DNA of 64,000 bases from Deltaproteobacteria bacterium (GTDB taxonomy: Bacteria > JADJOY01). This document shows, piece after piece, positions 1 through 9,300 of the stretch. Where the stretch lies: assembly GCA_016713535.1 (NCBI GenBank), contig JADJOY010000007.1, forward strand, positions 132,542 to 196,541. Direction: 5' to 3'. How positions within the stretch are numbered: position 1 is the first letter of the stretch; each line of letters opens with the position of its first letter. Below the pieces are notes generated by a model. The model made no database searches and had not been told where the DNA came from. It saw only the letters and a program-made list of their open reading frames with translations. A program made the position numbers and the translations under genes.

Positions 1-375
1 CCGCCTCCGCGGCGGGCAGGTGGGGCGGGTCATCCGACGGCACCCGTGGCGATGGCGCGGGCGTAGAGCCACGCCACCGCGAACGCGTACACGGCGATCA
101 TGAACAGGCTGGTCATCGGGCATGCACCGGTCGCGCCGCGAGCGGCGACGACGGAAGGCGGCCCGACCTCCCGGAAGTCCTGCGACGGCGAATCCGCGTC
201 GCACCCTTTGAGCTCGCCGGTCCGCCACGACCGGCTGGCGATCACGCGGAGAACCTACCGGCGCCCGATTCGCCCCGTCAACGCAACGCGCCTGGGCGCC
301 GCCGCGCACAGCAGCGCCGGTTCGTCCGCAACCGCCGGCACCGAATCGGCACGCCTGTCGACCGGAAGGCCATGC
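1..375. other. gene-poor left edge
   Basis: No convincing gene is seen. A 28-codon reverse reading frame (positions 30-116) would encode a mostly hydrophobic peptide beginning MTSLFMIAVYAFAVAWLY, long enough for one membrane helix. It has no clear ribosome binding site, so I do not call it. The rest is GC-rich sequence of unknown role. Confidence 0.3.
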
Positions 376-1446
376 TCATCTCTGCAGCGCCAGGATCGCA
401 TCGACCGCGCGATCGGAGCCGTCGACGCGCTCGGGGAAGCGCTCGGGCATCGCGAGGATCCTCTCCAGCGCCTCCGCGATGCCGCGGGGCTCGAGCTGCT
501 CGGGCGGGATCTCGAGCGAGGTCAGCTCGCGTTCCAGCCACTCCACCATCGGTGGCGTCTCGGGGAAGTCCGCGCGAGCCGCGTACAGGAACCGCGTGCG
601 GTTCCCGGCGGCCTCGGCGATGGTGCCGTAGCCGGGCTTCGAGAACACCACGTCGCAGCCCGCCACCAGGCTCGGGTACGCGACGTCGGGGACGTAGGAG
701 GCGTCGTCGCGGGACGCGAGCGGCGGCAGCGGCGGTGCGGTGATCCACCGCACTCCCGCGATCCGTGGCAAGCGGCGCTCGAGGCCGGCGAGGCCGAAGC
801 CGCCGAACGAGAGCAGCACCAGCTTCTCCCCGGGCCTCTCCACGGCCGCTCGCCACGCGCGCGCGTCGCCGGTGGCGAGCCGGGACACGATCCCGATCTC
901 GCGCACCGCGGGAAACCCGACCAGCTCCGGCCCCGGGGTCATGCGCAACGCGAGCGGCGTGACCGCGTGCGCGGCACGTGCCAGCTCGCTCCACGGCGCG
1001 AAGCGCGCGTCGCTCGCGGCGTAGTGACCGTAGATGAAGGCCCAGTCGAAGTTCGTCGAGGCGAGCCGCGGCAGCCCGAGCTCGGCCGCCGCGCGCAGCG
1101 CCGCTGGCGGCACGTCGGCCACCACCCGGTCGGCTCCGCTCGCGCGTAGCTTGTGCACCAGCTCGGGTACCGGGCCCGCGCCGCGCCACAAGGCGTCGAG
1201 GAGGCCGAGGGTGGCGTCGAGGTCGTGGGTGATGCCGTCGGCCTGCGCGACGCCCACGTCCATCTTCACCGGCTCGATGTTCCAGCGCTCCGACTCGCCC
1301 AGGAAGCCCGCGAAGATCGCGCGCGGGATCCTCGACCAGAAGGTCACGCGCGCGCGCGGCTCGCGCTCGAGGAGGCGCTTCGCCACCGCCATCTGGCGGG
1401 CGCCGTGGCCGTAGCCGTGGTCGGTGATCGCGAACAGCACGTGCAT
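376..1446 (-). CDS. MurG/GT28-like glycosyltransferase family protein
   Basis: A 356-residue protein with the two-lobed look of GT-B glycosyltransferases. The N-terminus (MHVLFAITDHGYGHG) carries a GxGHG loop like that of MurG/GT28 enzymes. The C-terminal half has a segment reading VVFSKPGYGTIAEA, the usual acceptor-side SKPG..T..EA motif that binds the nucleotide sugar. I chose the internal ATG at 1446 because it begins exactly at the first beta strand; the in-frame extension upstream is Arg-rich and unlike coding sequence. The donor and acceptor are unknown; proteins of this kind are often annotated only as hypothetical or as UDP-sugar transferases. It stands alone, diverging from the flavin monooxygenase at 1540. 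Confidence 0.7.
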   Translation of the reverse strand: MHVLFAITDHGYGHGARQMAVAKRLLEREPRARVTFWSRIPRAIFAGFLGESERWNIEPVKMDVGVAQADGITHDLDATLGLLDALWRGAGPVPELVHKLRASGADRVVADVPPAALRAAAELGLPRLASTNFDWAFIYGHYAASDARFAPWSELARAAHAVTPLALRMTPGPELVGFPAVREIGIVSRLATGDARAWRAAVERPGEKLVLLSFGGFGLAGLERRLPRIAGVRWITAPPLPPLASRDDASYVPDVAYPSLVAGCDVVFSKPGYGTIAEAAGNRTRFLYAARADFPETPPMVEWLERELTSLEIPPEQLEPRGIAEALERILAMPERFPERVDGSDRAVDAILALQR

Positions 1447-1539
1447 GGAATCCCCCGGACCGCCTGCGCGGCGGCGCGAGCGTGTCACGAGCGCGGTGGC
1501 TCGTCACCCGGATCGCGGCGATGTGGCAATCTCGTCGTC

Positions 1540-3036
1540 ATGGAACGCATTCGTACGGTTGCGGTGATCGGCGCGGGGTCGAGCGGCATCACCGGCGCCA
1601 AGTGCGCCATCGACGAAGGGCTCGAGCCCACGGTCTTCGAGCAGTCCGCCGAGATCGGCGGGAACTGGGTGTATCGGCCCGAGGAGTCGCACTCGAGCTG
1701 CTATCGCTCGCTCTACATCAACACCTCGCGGGAGATCATGGCGTATTCGGACTTCCCGATGTCCGAGACGCTCCCCGACTACCCGCACAACACCCACATC
1801 GTCCGCTACTTCGAGGACTACGTGGAGCGGTTCCGGCTGCGCGAGCGCATCCGCTTCCTCCACACCGTGACGCGCGTGACCTCGAGCGGCGCGCGCTGGG
1901 ACGTGACCACGACGCGCCCCGACGGCACGTCGGCCACGAGGACCTTCGACGCGCTGATGGTGGCGAACGGCCACCACTGGTCGCCGCGCTGGCCACGCCC
2001 CGCCTACCCCGGCGCCGACACGTTCCGCGGCCGCCAGATCCACAGCCACTCCTACAAGGAGCCGAGCGTTCTCGCGGGGCGGCGCGTGGTCGTCGTCGGC
2101 ATCGGCAACAGCGCCGTCGACATCGCCGTCGAGGCCTCGCACGTCGCCGAATCCGTCCACCTGAGCACCCGCAGCGGCGCGTGGGTGGTGCCGAAGTACT
2201 TCTTCGGCAAGCCCCTCGACCATCTGGCGATCACGCGCCTCGGCGCCAAGGTGCCGCTCGAGATGACCGGCCAGATCGCGCGCAAGCGGCTCGCGAAGTT
2301 CCAGGGCGCGCTCGGGAGCTGGGGGCTGCCTCAGCCCAGGTTCGGGCCCCATCAGGCGCACCCCACGATCTCGAACGAGCTCCTCGGGCGGATCGGCCAC
2401 GGCGCGGTGGTGATCGAGCCGAACGTGGCGCGGCTCGAGCCCGAGCACGTGGTGTTCGACGACGGCTCGCGGGTTGCCGCGGACCTCGTGATCTGGTGCA
2501 CGGGCTACGACCTGCGCTTCCCGTTCTTCGACGAGGCGCTGGTGCGCGTCGAGGACAACCGCCTCGATCTCTACAAGCGCGTGTTCCATCCCGACCTCGG
2601 CGCGAGCGTCGCGTTCCTGGGCCTGGTGCAGCCGCTCGGCGCGATCATGCCGATCGCCGAGATGCAGGCGCGCTGGGCGGCGCGGGTGTGGACCGGAGAC
2701 GCGCGGCTCCCCGACCGCGACGGGATGCGCGCCGACATCGCGCGCATGCACGACGCCGTGGCGCGCCGCTACACCCCATCCGCGCGGCACACCATCCAGG
2801 TCGACTTCTTCGCCTACATGGACGAGCTCGCCGACGAGATCGGCGTGCGCCCGCGGGTGTGGAAGCACCCGAAGCTGTGGGCGGCGCTGATGCTCGGTCC
2901 GGCCGCGCCCGCGCAGTACCGGCTCGAAGGCCCGGGAGCGTGGAGCGGGGCGGCGGACGCGGTGCTGGCCGCCTTCGCGCGCGGCCTCGGCAAGCGGCCG
3001 GCGTCGGGCCGGCCTCTGCCGGGCGCGCACGGATGA
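1540..3036 (+). CDS. flavin-containing monooxygenase (FMO type)
   Basis: A 498-residue class B flavoprotein monooxygenase, predicted to use NADPH, FAD and O2 to oxygenate a soft nucleophile or ketone; the substrate is unknown. An N-terminal FAD-binding GAGSSG motif lies at about residues 9-14. The FMO fingerprint FxGxxxHSxxY is exactly matched by FRGRQIHSHSY, and a second Rossmann motif (VGIGNSAVDIAVE) follows for NADPH. Length fits the family. The ATG at 1540 immediately precedes the first beta strand, and the upstream in-frame extension is non-coding in character. It diverges from the glycosyltransferase at 1446 and converges with the lipoprotein at 3080. Confidence 0.9.
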   Translation: MERIRTVAVIGAGSSGITGAKCAIDEGLEPTVFEQSAEIGGNWVYRPEESHSSCYRSLYINTSREIMAYSDFPMSETLPDYPHNTHIVRYFEDYVERFRLRERIRFLHTVTRVTSSGARWDVTTTRPDGTSATRTFDALMVANGHHWSPRWPRPAYPGADTFRGRQIHSHSYKEPSVLAGRRVVVVGIGNSAVDIAVEASHVAESVHLSTRSGAWVVPKYFFGKPLDHLAITRLGAKVPLEMTGQIARKRLAKFQGALGSWGLPQPRFGPHQAHPTISNELLGRIGHGAVVIEPNVARLEPEHVVFDDGSRVAADLVIWCTGYDLRFPFFDEALVRVEDNRLDLYKRVFHPDLGASVAFLGLVQPLGAIMPIAEMQARWAARVWTGDARLPDRDGMRADIARMHDAVARRYTPSARHTIQVDFFAYMDELADEIGVRPRVWKHPKLWAALMLGPAAPAQYRLEGPGAWSGAADAVLAAFARGLGKRPASGRPLPGAHG

Positions 3037-3041
3037 ACGGC

Positions 3042-3066
3042 GGGGTCGTCGACGAAGCGACGCCCC
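3042..3066. terminator. hairpin between convergent genes, TTCGTCG repeat family
   Basis: Stem GGGG-CGTCG / CGACG-CCCC with one bulged base and an ACGAAG loop, filling most of the 43-base gap between two convergent stops. On the reverse strand it reads GTCGCTTCGTCGAC, the same core as the hairpins at 43001 and 48321. It is probably a bidirectional terminator. Confidence 0.5.
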
Positions 3067-3079
3067 CCCACCCGATCGC

Positions 3080-4219
3080 TCAGGATCGAAGCCGGTAAGG
3101 ACTCTGGAACGCCGGCAGGTAGGGCCCGTCGCCGAGCTCCTTGGCGAGCGCCTGGTGCGCCGGTGTCGCCGGCAGCTCGCGGCTCCAGTCCGTCCACCCG
3201 GCGACGAGCGCGGCGCGGAAGAGCTTCACCGACGCCTCGGTCGGCAGCTTCGCGGCGACCTTGCCGGCGCCGTAGCGAAGCGACGCCACCTCGCCCCCCA
3301 CCGCCTTCGCCGCGGCCGCGGGCTCGGCGAGCGCTTCGAACAGGCAGCCGAGCGCGCGCTCGCCGTAGCGCGCCACCACCGAATCGGCGAGCGGCGGCAC
3401 CTCGCCCGAGCCGCCCTGGAGGAACTCGTTCATGACCACCGGCATCGCGAGCAGCGCGACGGCCTCGCGGATCGCGCCGTCCGGAAGCCCGGCGTCGGGC
3501 AGCGCGACGAGCTTCGTGAACGTCTTGTCCTCGAAGTAGCGGGTCTTCTTCACGACGCTCCAGCGCGGGTCCGCGTCCGGGCACGGCAGCGGTCGCATCG
3601 GCCTGGCGAGCCCGGGATCGGCGTGGAACCGGAAGCGCTGGGCCGCCGGGCTCGGGTAGAGCGTGACGAGCGCGCGCAGCACGTCGGACTTGGCCGCGTA
3701 GCTCGTGTAGCCCCACTTCGCACGCTGAACCTGCTCGGCCGCGGAGCGCAGCATCGCCTCGGCGTCGCTGCCCCAGCGCTGCCGCGCCTCGATCAGCTCA
3801 CCGGCGCCGCGGGAGATCTCGTCCGGCCCCTTCTTGAACTCGACGCCATCCGGGCGCTCGACGATCGACTTCTCGAGGAACTTGTAGACTGCGTCGGGGT
3901 CGGGGATCGGCTCGCCGGCGAGCGATCGGGCGGCGGCCTCGACCAGCTTCCCCACCGACTCGGCGGTGGCGGGATCGGGGAGCCCGAGGAGCGCCGCCAC
4001 GTCTGGCTTGGCTGGCTCGGGAGATGGTGTGGGCTCGGGGGCAGCTGCTGGCGCGGGTGCCGCAGCGCTGGCGACGGTGGCAGCAGGCGCGCTCGCGGCC
4101 CCCGGCGGAGCCGCGCCACGGTCACAGCCCGTGAGCCCGGCCGCCAGCGCGAGGATCGCCACGCCCGTCCCGAGCCCGCGCGTGCGAATCCAGTCGACGA
4201 CGGCTCGCGATCGATTCAT
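3080..4219 (-). CDS. lipoprotein of unknown function
   Basis: A 379-residue predicted lipoprotein. The start at 4219 has an AGGGGGG ribosome site just upstream. The signal peptide (hydrophobic stretch GVAILALAAGLTGC) ends in a lipobox LTGC, followed by a Pro/Ala-rich linker (about residues 28-75) typical of outer-membrane tethering. The folded part is helical-looking and contains FEDKTFTKLVALPDAGLP and a C-terminal WTDWSRELPATP segment. I recognise no family and no catalytic motif. It diverges from the sulfotransferase gene, 145 bases apart. Confidence 0.75.
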   Translation of the reverse strand: MNRSRAVVDWIRTRGLGTGVAILALAAGLTGCDRGAAPPGAASAPAATVASAAAPAPAAAPEPTPSPEPAKPDVAALLGLPDPATAESVGKLVEAAARSLAGEPIPDPDAVYKFLEKSIVERPDGVEFKKGPDEISRGAGELIEARQRWGSDAEAMLRSAAEQVQRAKWGYTSYAAKSDVLRALVTLYPSPAAQRFRFHADPGLARPMRPLPCPDADPRWSVVKKTRYFEDKTFTKLVALPDAGLPDGAIREAVALLAMPVVMNEFLQGGSGEVPPLADSVVARYGERALGCLFEALAEPAAAAKAVGGEVASLRYGAGKVAAKLPTEASVKLFRAALVAGWTDWSRELPATPAHQALAKELGDGPYLPAFQSPYRLRS

Positions 4220-4364
4220 GCGCCCCCCTGGTGAATCCGGCTGGTGTGCCCGGGACACGGACCCGCGCCCGAGAAACGTGCTAACTCTTTTCGGCGGCGA
4301 CGGTGCCCGCGGTGGGCTCGTCGGCTCCGGACTTCGCTCTCGTCAGCACAGGAAGAAACCGCCG

Positions 4365-5447
4365 ATGCTCGGACGGATCGTTCGCGCGTACCTCACCGTC
4401 GGCCGCACCTTCGGTGCCTGGCTGCCGCCCCTCGTGACCTTCGTGCTGTTCTCGATCCTGCGGACGGTCATGACGGTCGGCTGGGCGCTCGATCCGATCT
4501 TCTTCCCGAAGCTGCGTGGGACGAAGGTCGTGAGCCCGATCGTGCTGGTCGGCAACCCGCGCACCGGCACCACGTTCCTGCAGCGCTTCCTCACCGACCA
4601 CGGCGTCGGCAGCGGGCTCGAGCTGTGGCGCATGCTGTATTCCTCGCTCACCATCCAGGCGCTGATCAAGCCCTTTCTCCCCTTCCTCGAGAAGGTGAGC
4701 CCGGCGCGCCACCACTCGACCGTCGCCCACGAGACCAGCCTCACGTCCGTGGAGACCGACGACGTCTCGTTCATGTTCCGGTTCTTCGACGGCATGTTCC
4801 TGTACGGATTCATCCTCGCATTCGACGAACAGGACCGCGTCGACCTCGTCGATCCGCGCCGCCGCGACACCACCCGGCGCGACGCCGACTGGCTCGAGGC
4901 GCTGTGGCGGCGCAGCCTGGTCGCGCACCGCAGCGACCGCGTGGTGGCGAAGCTGTTCTCGCTCTCCGCGTGGCTGCCCACGTTCCTGAAGCGTTTCCCG
5001 GACGCGAGGATCCTCTACATGGTGCGCGACCCGCTCGAGGTGTTGCCGTCGGCGCTCAGCCTCACCACCGGGGTGCTCGGCAAGGCGTTCGACTTCTGGG
5101 GACGCCCCGAGGCGATCAAGCGCCGCTACATCGATCGCATGGTCGCCGGTTACACGCTGCTCCTGCGTCGCTTCCACGACGACTACACCTCGGGCGCGAT
5201 CCCGCGGGAGAACGTCTACATCGTCCGCTACGACCGGCTCATGCGCGAGTTCGACGTGGTCATGGACGAGATCCTGGCGTTCACCGGCACGCCCAAGGGA
5301 TCCGCGCTGGCGGACGCGATCACCGCGCAGGCCGAGAAGCAGCGCGGCTACAAGAGCAAGCACAGCTACAGCCTTGAGCAGTTCGGTCTCGACGCCGACG
5401 CGATCCGTCGCGACTGCGCGTTCGTCTACGAGGCGTTCGGGATCTGA
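4365..5447 (+). CDS. PAPS-dependent sulfotransferase family protein
   Basis: A 360-residue protein of the sulfotransferase superfamily, which moves a sulfuryl group from PAPS to a hydroxyl on a lipid, glycan or small molecule. The 5'-phosphosulfate loop reads VGNPRTGTTFLQRFL (about residues 58-72). The 3'-phosphate site reads YMVRDPLEVLPSALS, with the expected Arg and Ser. An N-terminal hydrophobic segment (about residues 18-40) suggests membrane association. The ATG at 4365 follows AGGAAGAAAC. It is followed after 20 bases by a small lipoprotein gene and is probably co-transcribed with it. Acceptor unknown. Confidence 0.85.
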   Translation: MLGRIVRAYLTVGRTFGAWLPPLVTFVLFSILRTVMTVGWALDPIFFPKLRGTKVVSPIVLVGNPRTGTTFLQRFLTDHGVGSGLELWRMLYSSLTIQALIKPFLPFLEKVSPARHHSTVAHETSLTSVETDDVSFMFRFFDGMFLYGFILAFDEQDRVDLVDPRRRDTTRRDADWLEALWRRSLVAHRSDRVVAKLFSLSAWLPTFLKRFPDARILYMVRDPLEVLPSALSLTTGVLGKAFDFWGRPEAIKRRYIDRMVAGYTLLLRRFHDDYTSGAIPRENVYIVRYDRLMREFDVVMDEILAFTGTPKGSALADAITAQAEKQRGYKSKHSYSLEQFGLDADAIRRDCAFVYEAFGI

Positions 5448-5467
5448 GCGGGGCGAGGAGGTCGGGG

Positions 5468-5905
5468 ATGCGGGACTGGGCTCGGATCGAGGCGACGCGG
5501 CGGACCCGCGCGCTCGCGTGCGCCGCGCTGGTGCTGGCGCTCGGGTGCGGCGGTGACGAGAACGAGGTGGTGGTGGAGCTGACCCGGGGCGAGCAGCGCT
5601 CCGTCGAGCTCACGGTCACGGCGAGCCAGATCTTCGGCGGACGGCTCCTCGAGTGCGACTTCGTGTCGCTACGGCCCAAGGATCCCGACAACCAGCTCGC
5701 GCTCCAGAACATGGAGATCGCGGTCAGCGACTCGGGGAAGTCGAGCGACGTCGCGTGCACGGCGCGGATCGAGATCTTCGTCCACCCCGACGCGATCCTC
5801 GGCGACTACGGGATCGACGTCGACTTCACCTACACCTACACCGACCAGAACGACATCCTCACCGGTGAGGACCAGGGCCGAGTCAAGGTGAGCGTGGTTC
5901 GCTGA
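5468..5905 (+). CDS. small predicted lipoprotein
   Basis: A 145-residue protein with an N-terminal hydrophobic stretch ending in LALGCGGDEN, a plausible lipobox with Asp/Glu just after the Cys. The mature part looks beta-rich, with EIFVHPDAILGDYGIDVDFTY, reminiscent of small Ig-like or C2-like sandwiches, but no family is recognised. The start follows GAGGAGGTCGGGG, a strong ribosome site. It lies 20 bases after the sulfotransferase and is likely its operon partner. Confidence 0.7.
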   Translation: MRDWARIEATRRTRALACAALVLALGCGGDENEVVVELTRGEQRSVELTVTASQIFGGRLLECDFVSLRPKDPDNQLALQNMEIAVSDSGKSSDVACTARIEIFVHPDAILGDYGIDVDFTYTYTDQNDILTGEDQGRVKVSVVR

Positions 5906-6019
5906 TCGGCGTGCCACCGTCGCGGCGGCCCTGCGGCGGCGGATGGCCCCCCCGCCGCTACGACGGTCCGAGCCGGCACGTTTTCGTAGGGCCGGGGCCT
6001 CCGAGCCCCCGCCAGCCGC

Positions 6020-6940
6020 TCATCGACCGAGCGCTACCCGTCCCACCAGGTGGCGGCCGTCGCGGGTCGCCGGGCGGACCTCGACCGTTCGGTCCCCGTC
6101 GGCGCCAGCGGCACCCCGGGAGGCCAGCAGGCTCACCCGGCTCGGTAGTGGGATCGGCTGCTTGAACGTCACGTCGGCGCTCACCCGCGGGTGGGGCCGC
6201 CCGTCACGCTCCAGAGCGGCGAGCAGCCGCGCCAGCGTCCACATGCCGTGCGCGATCGGCCGCCGGTAGCCGAGCGGCCGGGCCGTGAAGCTCCACAAGT
6301 GGTGCGGGTTCACGTCGCCCGAGGCGCGCGCGAAGCGGCGTCCGGTGGGCTCCGCCACCTCGACGTCGGCGATCACGTCGAGGAGCGGTTCCGTAGCGGC
6401 GGACGTCGCCACCGGCGGCCCGGCGCGACCGTGACCGATGCGGCGGCGCGACAGCACGGTCGCGACGCCGCGCCAGCGACGGTCACCGGCGACCTCGACC
6501 TCCAGGCTCCAGTCGATCTCGACACCGCGCTCGGTGGCCCGCGTGCCCGCCAGCCGGCACGTCAGGTCGAGGCGCTCGCCGACGTGGATCGAGCCGCGCT
6601 GCTCGATCGCCTGGCGGACGTGGATCAGCCCGAGCGGGCTGAGCGGGAACGACCGATGGGTGACGAGCGTGCCCATGAGCCCGAGGAAGAGCGCCTCGGG
6701 ATACGCGGGCGGCAGCACCTCCGAGGCGTCCTCGATGGCGCACACGTCGCGATAACGCGCGAGCCGCGCCGGGTCGACGGCCACTCCCCTCACCCGCGCC
6801 GAGAGCTCCGGCAACGCCGCCAGCTCGGCGGCCGTTGCCCGACCCTGCCGCCTCATCAGCGCGAACGCGAGCCCGCGCCCGAACACCGCCGCCACCGAGG
6901 GCAGCCGCTCGAGCTCGACCGCGAGCGGCGCGCCGCTCAT
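6020..6940 (-). CDS. MaoC-like hot-dog dehydratase
   Basis: A 306-residue double hot-dog protein. The C-terminal domain carries the hydratase-2 motif FARASGDVNPHH followed by IAHGMW (about residues 215-245), the Asp/His signature of MaoC/R-specific enoyl-CoA hydratases. The N-terminal half looks like a second hot dog without the motif. The start at 6940 overlaps the stop of the upstream SDR gene in an ATGA, indicating translational coupling. Together the pair could act as ketoreductase and hydratase on acyl-CoA, but the substrate is not evident. Confidence 0.8.
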   Translation of the reverse strand: MSGAPLAVELERLPSVAAVFGRGLAFALMRRQGRATAAELAALPELSARVRGVAVDPARLARYRDVCAIEDASEVLPPAYPEALFLGLMGTLVTHRSFPLSPLGLIHVRQAIEQRGSIHVGERLDLTCRLAGTRATERGVEIDWSLEVEVAGDRRWRGVATVLSRRRIGHGRAGPPVATSAATEPLLDVIADVEVAEPTGRRFARASGDVNPHHLWSFTARPLGYRRPIAHGMWTLARLLAALERDGRPHPRVSADVTFKQPIPLPSRVSLLASRGAAGADGDRTVEVRPATRDGRHLVGRVALGR

Positions 6941-7800
6941 TCGTGCAGGCTGGGTCCGCTCGTCGGCGCGGTGTCGGCCTTGACGTGTTTCGCCGCGGAG
7001 CGCTGCGCCGCGCGGCGCGTGTTCGCGAAATGCATCAGGCCGGGCGCGTGCCGGCCGAGGAAACCGAACACCTTGCCGTGGACGGTGAACACGTACTCCC
7101 GCTCGCGGCGCGCGATCGCGTCCACCATCACGCGCGCGGCTTTCTCGGTCGGCCACATCAGCTTCGAAGGGCGCTTGTCCTTGCGGTTGCCGTCGAACCG
7201 GCCCTGGTTGTCGACCTGCGCGATCTCGCTGGCGACGAAGCCGGGATGGATGGTGGTGCAGCTCACGCCGGTGCCGTGGAGCTCCATGGAGAGCGTCTGA
7301 CCGATCGCACGGACCGCGGCCTTCGAGGCGCTGTACGCGGCCTGGCCCGGCACCGACACCATCGACGACACGCTGCCCACCAGCGCCAGACGGCCGCGGG
7401 TCTTCTTGAGCTCGGGGATGGCGTAGCGCGCGGTCATGGCGAGGCCGATCACGTTGGTCTCGAACTGGCGACGCCAGTCGGCGGCCTCGAGCTGCTCGAC
7501 CCGCCCCGAGACGCCGAAACCCGCGTTCGCCACCACCACGTCGACCCGGCCGAGGTCACGGGCCACCGCCTCGACCGCGAACATCACCGCGCTCTCGTCG
7601 GTCACGTCGCACGGCACCACGAGCCCGTGGCGACCGAGCTTCTCGATCTCGCGGATGACCTCGCGCAGTCGGTCCTCGCGCCGCCCCGAGACCGCGGCGT
7701 TGGCTCCCCGCGACGCGAGCTCGAGCGCGACACAGCGCCCGATGCCAGCCGTCGCACCCGTCACCCACGCCACCAGTCCCGCGAAATCCTGCTTCGACAT
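6937..7800 (-). CDS. short-chain dehydrogenase/reductase
   Basis: A 287-residue classical SDR. The cofactor motif TGATAGIG is followed by NAG in VVANAGFG, with catalytic Ser in GSVSSMVS and YSASK for Tyr/Lys. The C-terminal extension (about residues 240-287) is longer than in FabG and has GFLGRHAPGLMHF, a pattern common in SDRs annotated as acyl-CoA or steroid-type reductases. The ATG at 7800 begins MSKQDFAG; the in-frame extension upstream is the translated intergenic repeat at 7944-8049 and is rejected. First gene of a two-gene operon with the MaoC protein. Confidence 0.85.
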   Translation of the reverse strand: MSKQDFAGLVAWVTGATAGIGRCVALELASRGANAAVSGRREDRLREVIREIEKLGRHGLVVPCDVTDESAVMFAVEAVARDLGRVDVVVANAGFGVSGRVEQLEAADWRRQFETNVIGLAMTARYAIPELKKTRGRLALVGSVSSMVSVPGQAAYSASKAAVRAIGQTLSMELHGTGVSCTTIHPGFVASEIAQVDNQGRFDGNRKDKRPSKLMWPTEKAARVMVDAIARREREYVFTVHGKVFGFLGRHAPGLMHFANTRRAAQRSAAKHVKADTAPTSGPSLHE

Positions 7801-7943
7801 CGGCCCTCCCCGCGCTCCATGCGCCTCGGAACCACGCGCCCGGACCGCAAGCGGCCGATTGTACGTGACGATGCGAGGATCGTCGCGCGTGGGGCGCGCC
7901 GCCTGGGATCCCGGACCGCGCGACGAGTGGATTCGTCGAAGGG

Positions 7944-8049
7944 CCGGTCGCAGCGCGACCGCACGAGCGAAGCGAGTGACTCGGGGGTGGGACCCGCCGG
8001 GATTCACTCCCGGCGGGCGGGGGGCTTGAAAAGCCCCCCGAAAAACCCC
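7944..8049 (-). repeat. multi-hairpin dispersed repeat, family 1, copy A
   Basis: Read on the reverse strand this is a chain of four inverted repeats: GGGGGGCTTTTCAAGCCCCCC, CCCGCCGGGA/TCCCGGCGGG, CACTCGCTTCGCTCGTG and GGTCGCGCTGCGACC. It is nearly identical over about 100 bases to the copy at 21520. Unlike most other copies it lies between divergent genes (SDR at 7800, serB at 8086), so here it cannot be a simple terminator. Confidence 0.85.
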
Positions 8050-8085
8050 GTGCTACGGTGAAGCGCCGTCGAGCGGAGCGCCTGC

Positions 8086-9300
8086 ATGCACCAGATCCAC
8101 GAACCGATGATCCTCTCGGTGTCGGGCCCGGACCGGCCCGGCATTCTCGCCGAGCTGGCCGGCATCCTGGCTCGCGGCCAGATCGACCTCGTCGACGTCG
8201 AGCAGGCGACGCTGCAGAACTTCTTGGCACTCTCGTTCCTGGTCGACCTCGGCAACCGCCCGGAGCGCGCCCAGGTGATCCTGCGCGAGTTCCTCCCCGC
8301 GGCGGCCCGTCAGGGGCTCGCCGCCGAGGTGCGCGCGATCACCTTGCCGGAGCTGCGCATCCTGAAGGAGCAGGACCTGTGGGCGGTGACGCTGCTCGGC
8401 GAGAGCTCGAGCGCACTGATGGTGACGACCGTCGCCGCCGCCACCGCGCGCCACAACGTCAACATCGTCACGATCCGTCGTCTCGCCGAGCGCGACCTGA
8501 GCGCCGCGGAGCTGATCGTCGACGTGTCGCGCACGCCGTACGTCGACGCCTTCCGGCGCGATCTGCTGAGCGCGTGCGAGGCGGTGGGCCTCGACGTCGG
8601 CATCGCGCCCGAGGACGTGCACCGCAAGAGCAAGCGCGTGGTGGTGATGGACGCGGACTCGACGCTGGTGGCCGGCGAGGTCATCGACGAGCTGGCGCGC
8701 CGCGCCGGCGTCGTCGACAAGGTCGCGGCGATCACCCGGCGCGCGATGGAGGGCGAGCTCGACTTCGCTGCGGCGCTCACCGAGCGCGTCTCGCTCCTCG
8801 CCGGGCTCACGCGCGCCGACCTGCAGGCCGTGATCGAGTCGATGGTCCTCACTCCGGGCGCCGCGGATACGATCGCGGTGCTCAAGGCGCTCGGCTTCAA
8901 GGTGGGCGTGATCAGCGGCGGCTTCACGTTCTTCACCGAGCACCTGCGCGAGACGCTCGGCCTCGACTACGCGTTCGGCAACGTGCTGGAGATGGACGGC
9001 GACCGGCTCACCGGCCGCGTGGTGCCCCCGATCATCGACGCCCAGGGCAAGGCGGAGCGCGTGCGCCAGATCGCCCGCGAGCTCGGCGTGCCGCTCTCGC
9101 AGGTGGTGACGGTCGGCGACGGCGCCAACGACATCCCGATGCTCGAGACCGCCGGCCTCGGGGTCGCGTTCCGCGCCAAGGAGGCCGCGCGGCGCGCGGC
9201 GCGCGGCTCGATCCAGCGCAACGACATGAAGGCGCTGCTCTACCTGCTCGGGATCTCGGGGCGAGATCTCAAGAAGCTCGTGCACGCCACGCCGCCATGA
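8086..9300 (+). CDS. serB: phosphoserine phosphatase with N-terminal ACT domains
   Basis: A 404-residue cytoplasmic enzyme for the last step of serine synthesis (O-phosphoserine to serine). N-terminal ACT domain at about residues 8-80 (SVSGPDRPGI), a second ACT-like domain at about 95-170, then a HAD phosphatase. The nucleophile motif is D189-A-D191-S-T, with SGG later and GDGANDIPM near the C-terminus. The tandem ACT architecture matches mycobacterial-type SerB2, where ACT domains bind amino acids; that regulation is inferred here. It is first in a three-gene operon joined by ATGA overlaps. Confidence 0.93.
   Translation: MHQIHEPMILSVSGPDRPGILAELAGILARGQIDLVDVEQATLQNFLALSFLVDLGNRPERAQVILREFLPAAARQGLAAEVRAITLPELRILKEQDLWAVTLLGESSSALMVTTVAAATARHNVNIVTIRRLAERDLSAAELIVDVSRTPYVDAFRRDLLSACEAVGLDVGIAPEDVHRKSKRVVVMDADSTLVAGEVIDELARRAGVVDKVAAITRRAMEGELDFAAALTERVSLLAGLTRADLQAVIESMVLTPGAADTIAVLKALGFKVGVISGGFTFFTEHLRETLGLDYAFGNVLEMDGDRLTGRVVPPIIDAQGKAERVRQIARELGVPLSQVVTVGDGANDIPMLETAGLGVAFRAKEAARRAARGSIQRNDMKALLYLLGISGRDLKKLVHATPP

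Noticed and set aside
30-116. 28-residue hydrophobic peptide on the reverse strand
   Set aside because: No ribosome site and no context; cannot be told from chance in GC-rich DNA.
278-1507. Long overlapping reading frames antisense or out of frame to clear genes, here and throughout
   Set aside because: High GC keeps shadow frames open; they are Arg/Ala/Pro-rich with no domains.
7801-8007. In-frame N-terminal extension of the SDR (text with NPGGSHPRVTRFARAVALR)
   Set aside because: It is the translated family 1 repeat. The same text arises near 21561 and elsewhere in intergenic DNA; the SDR fold starts at 7800.
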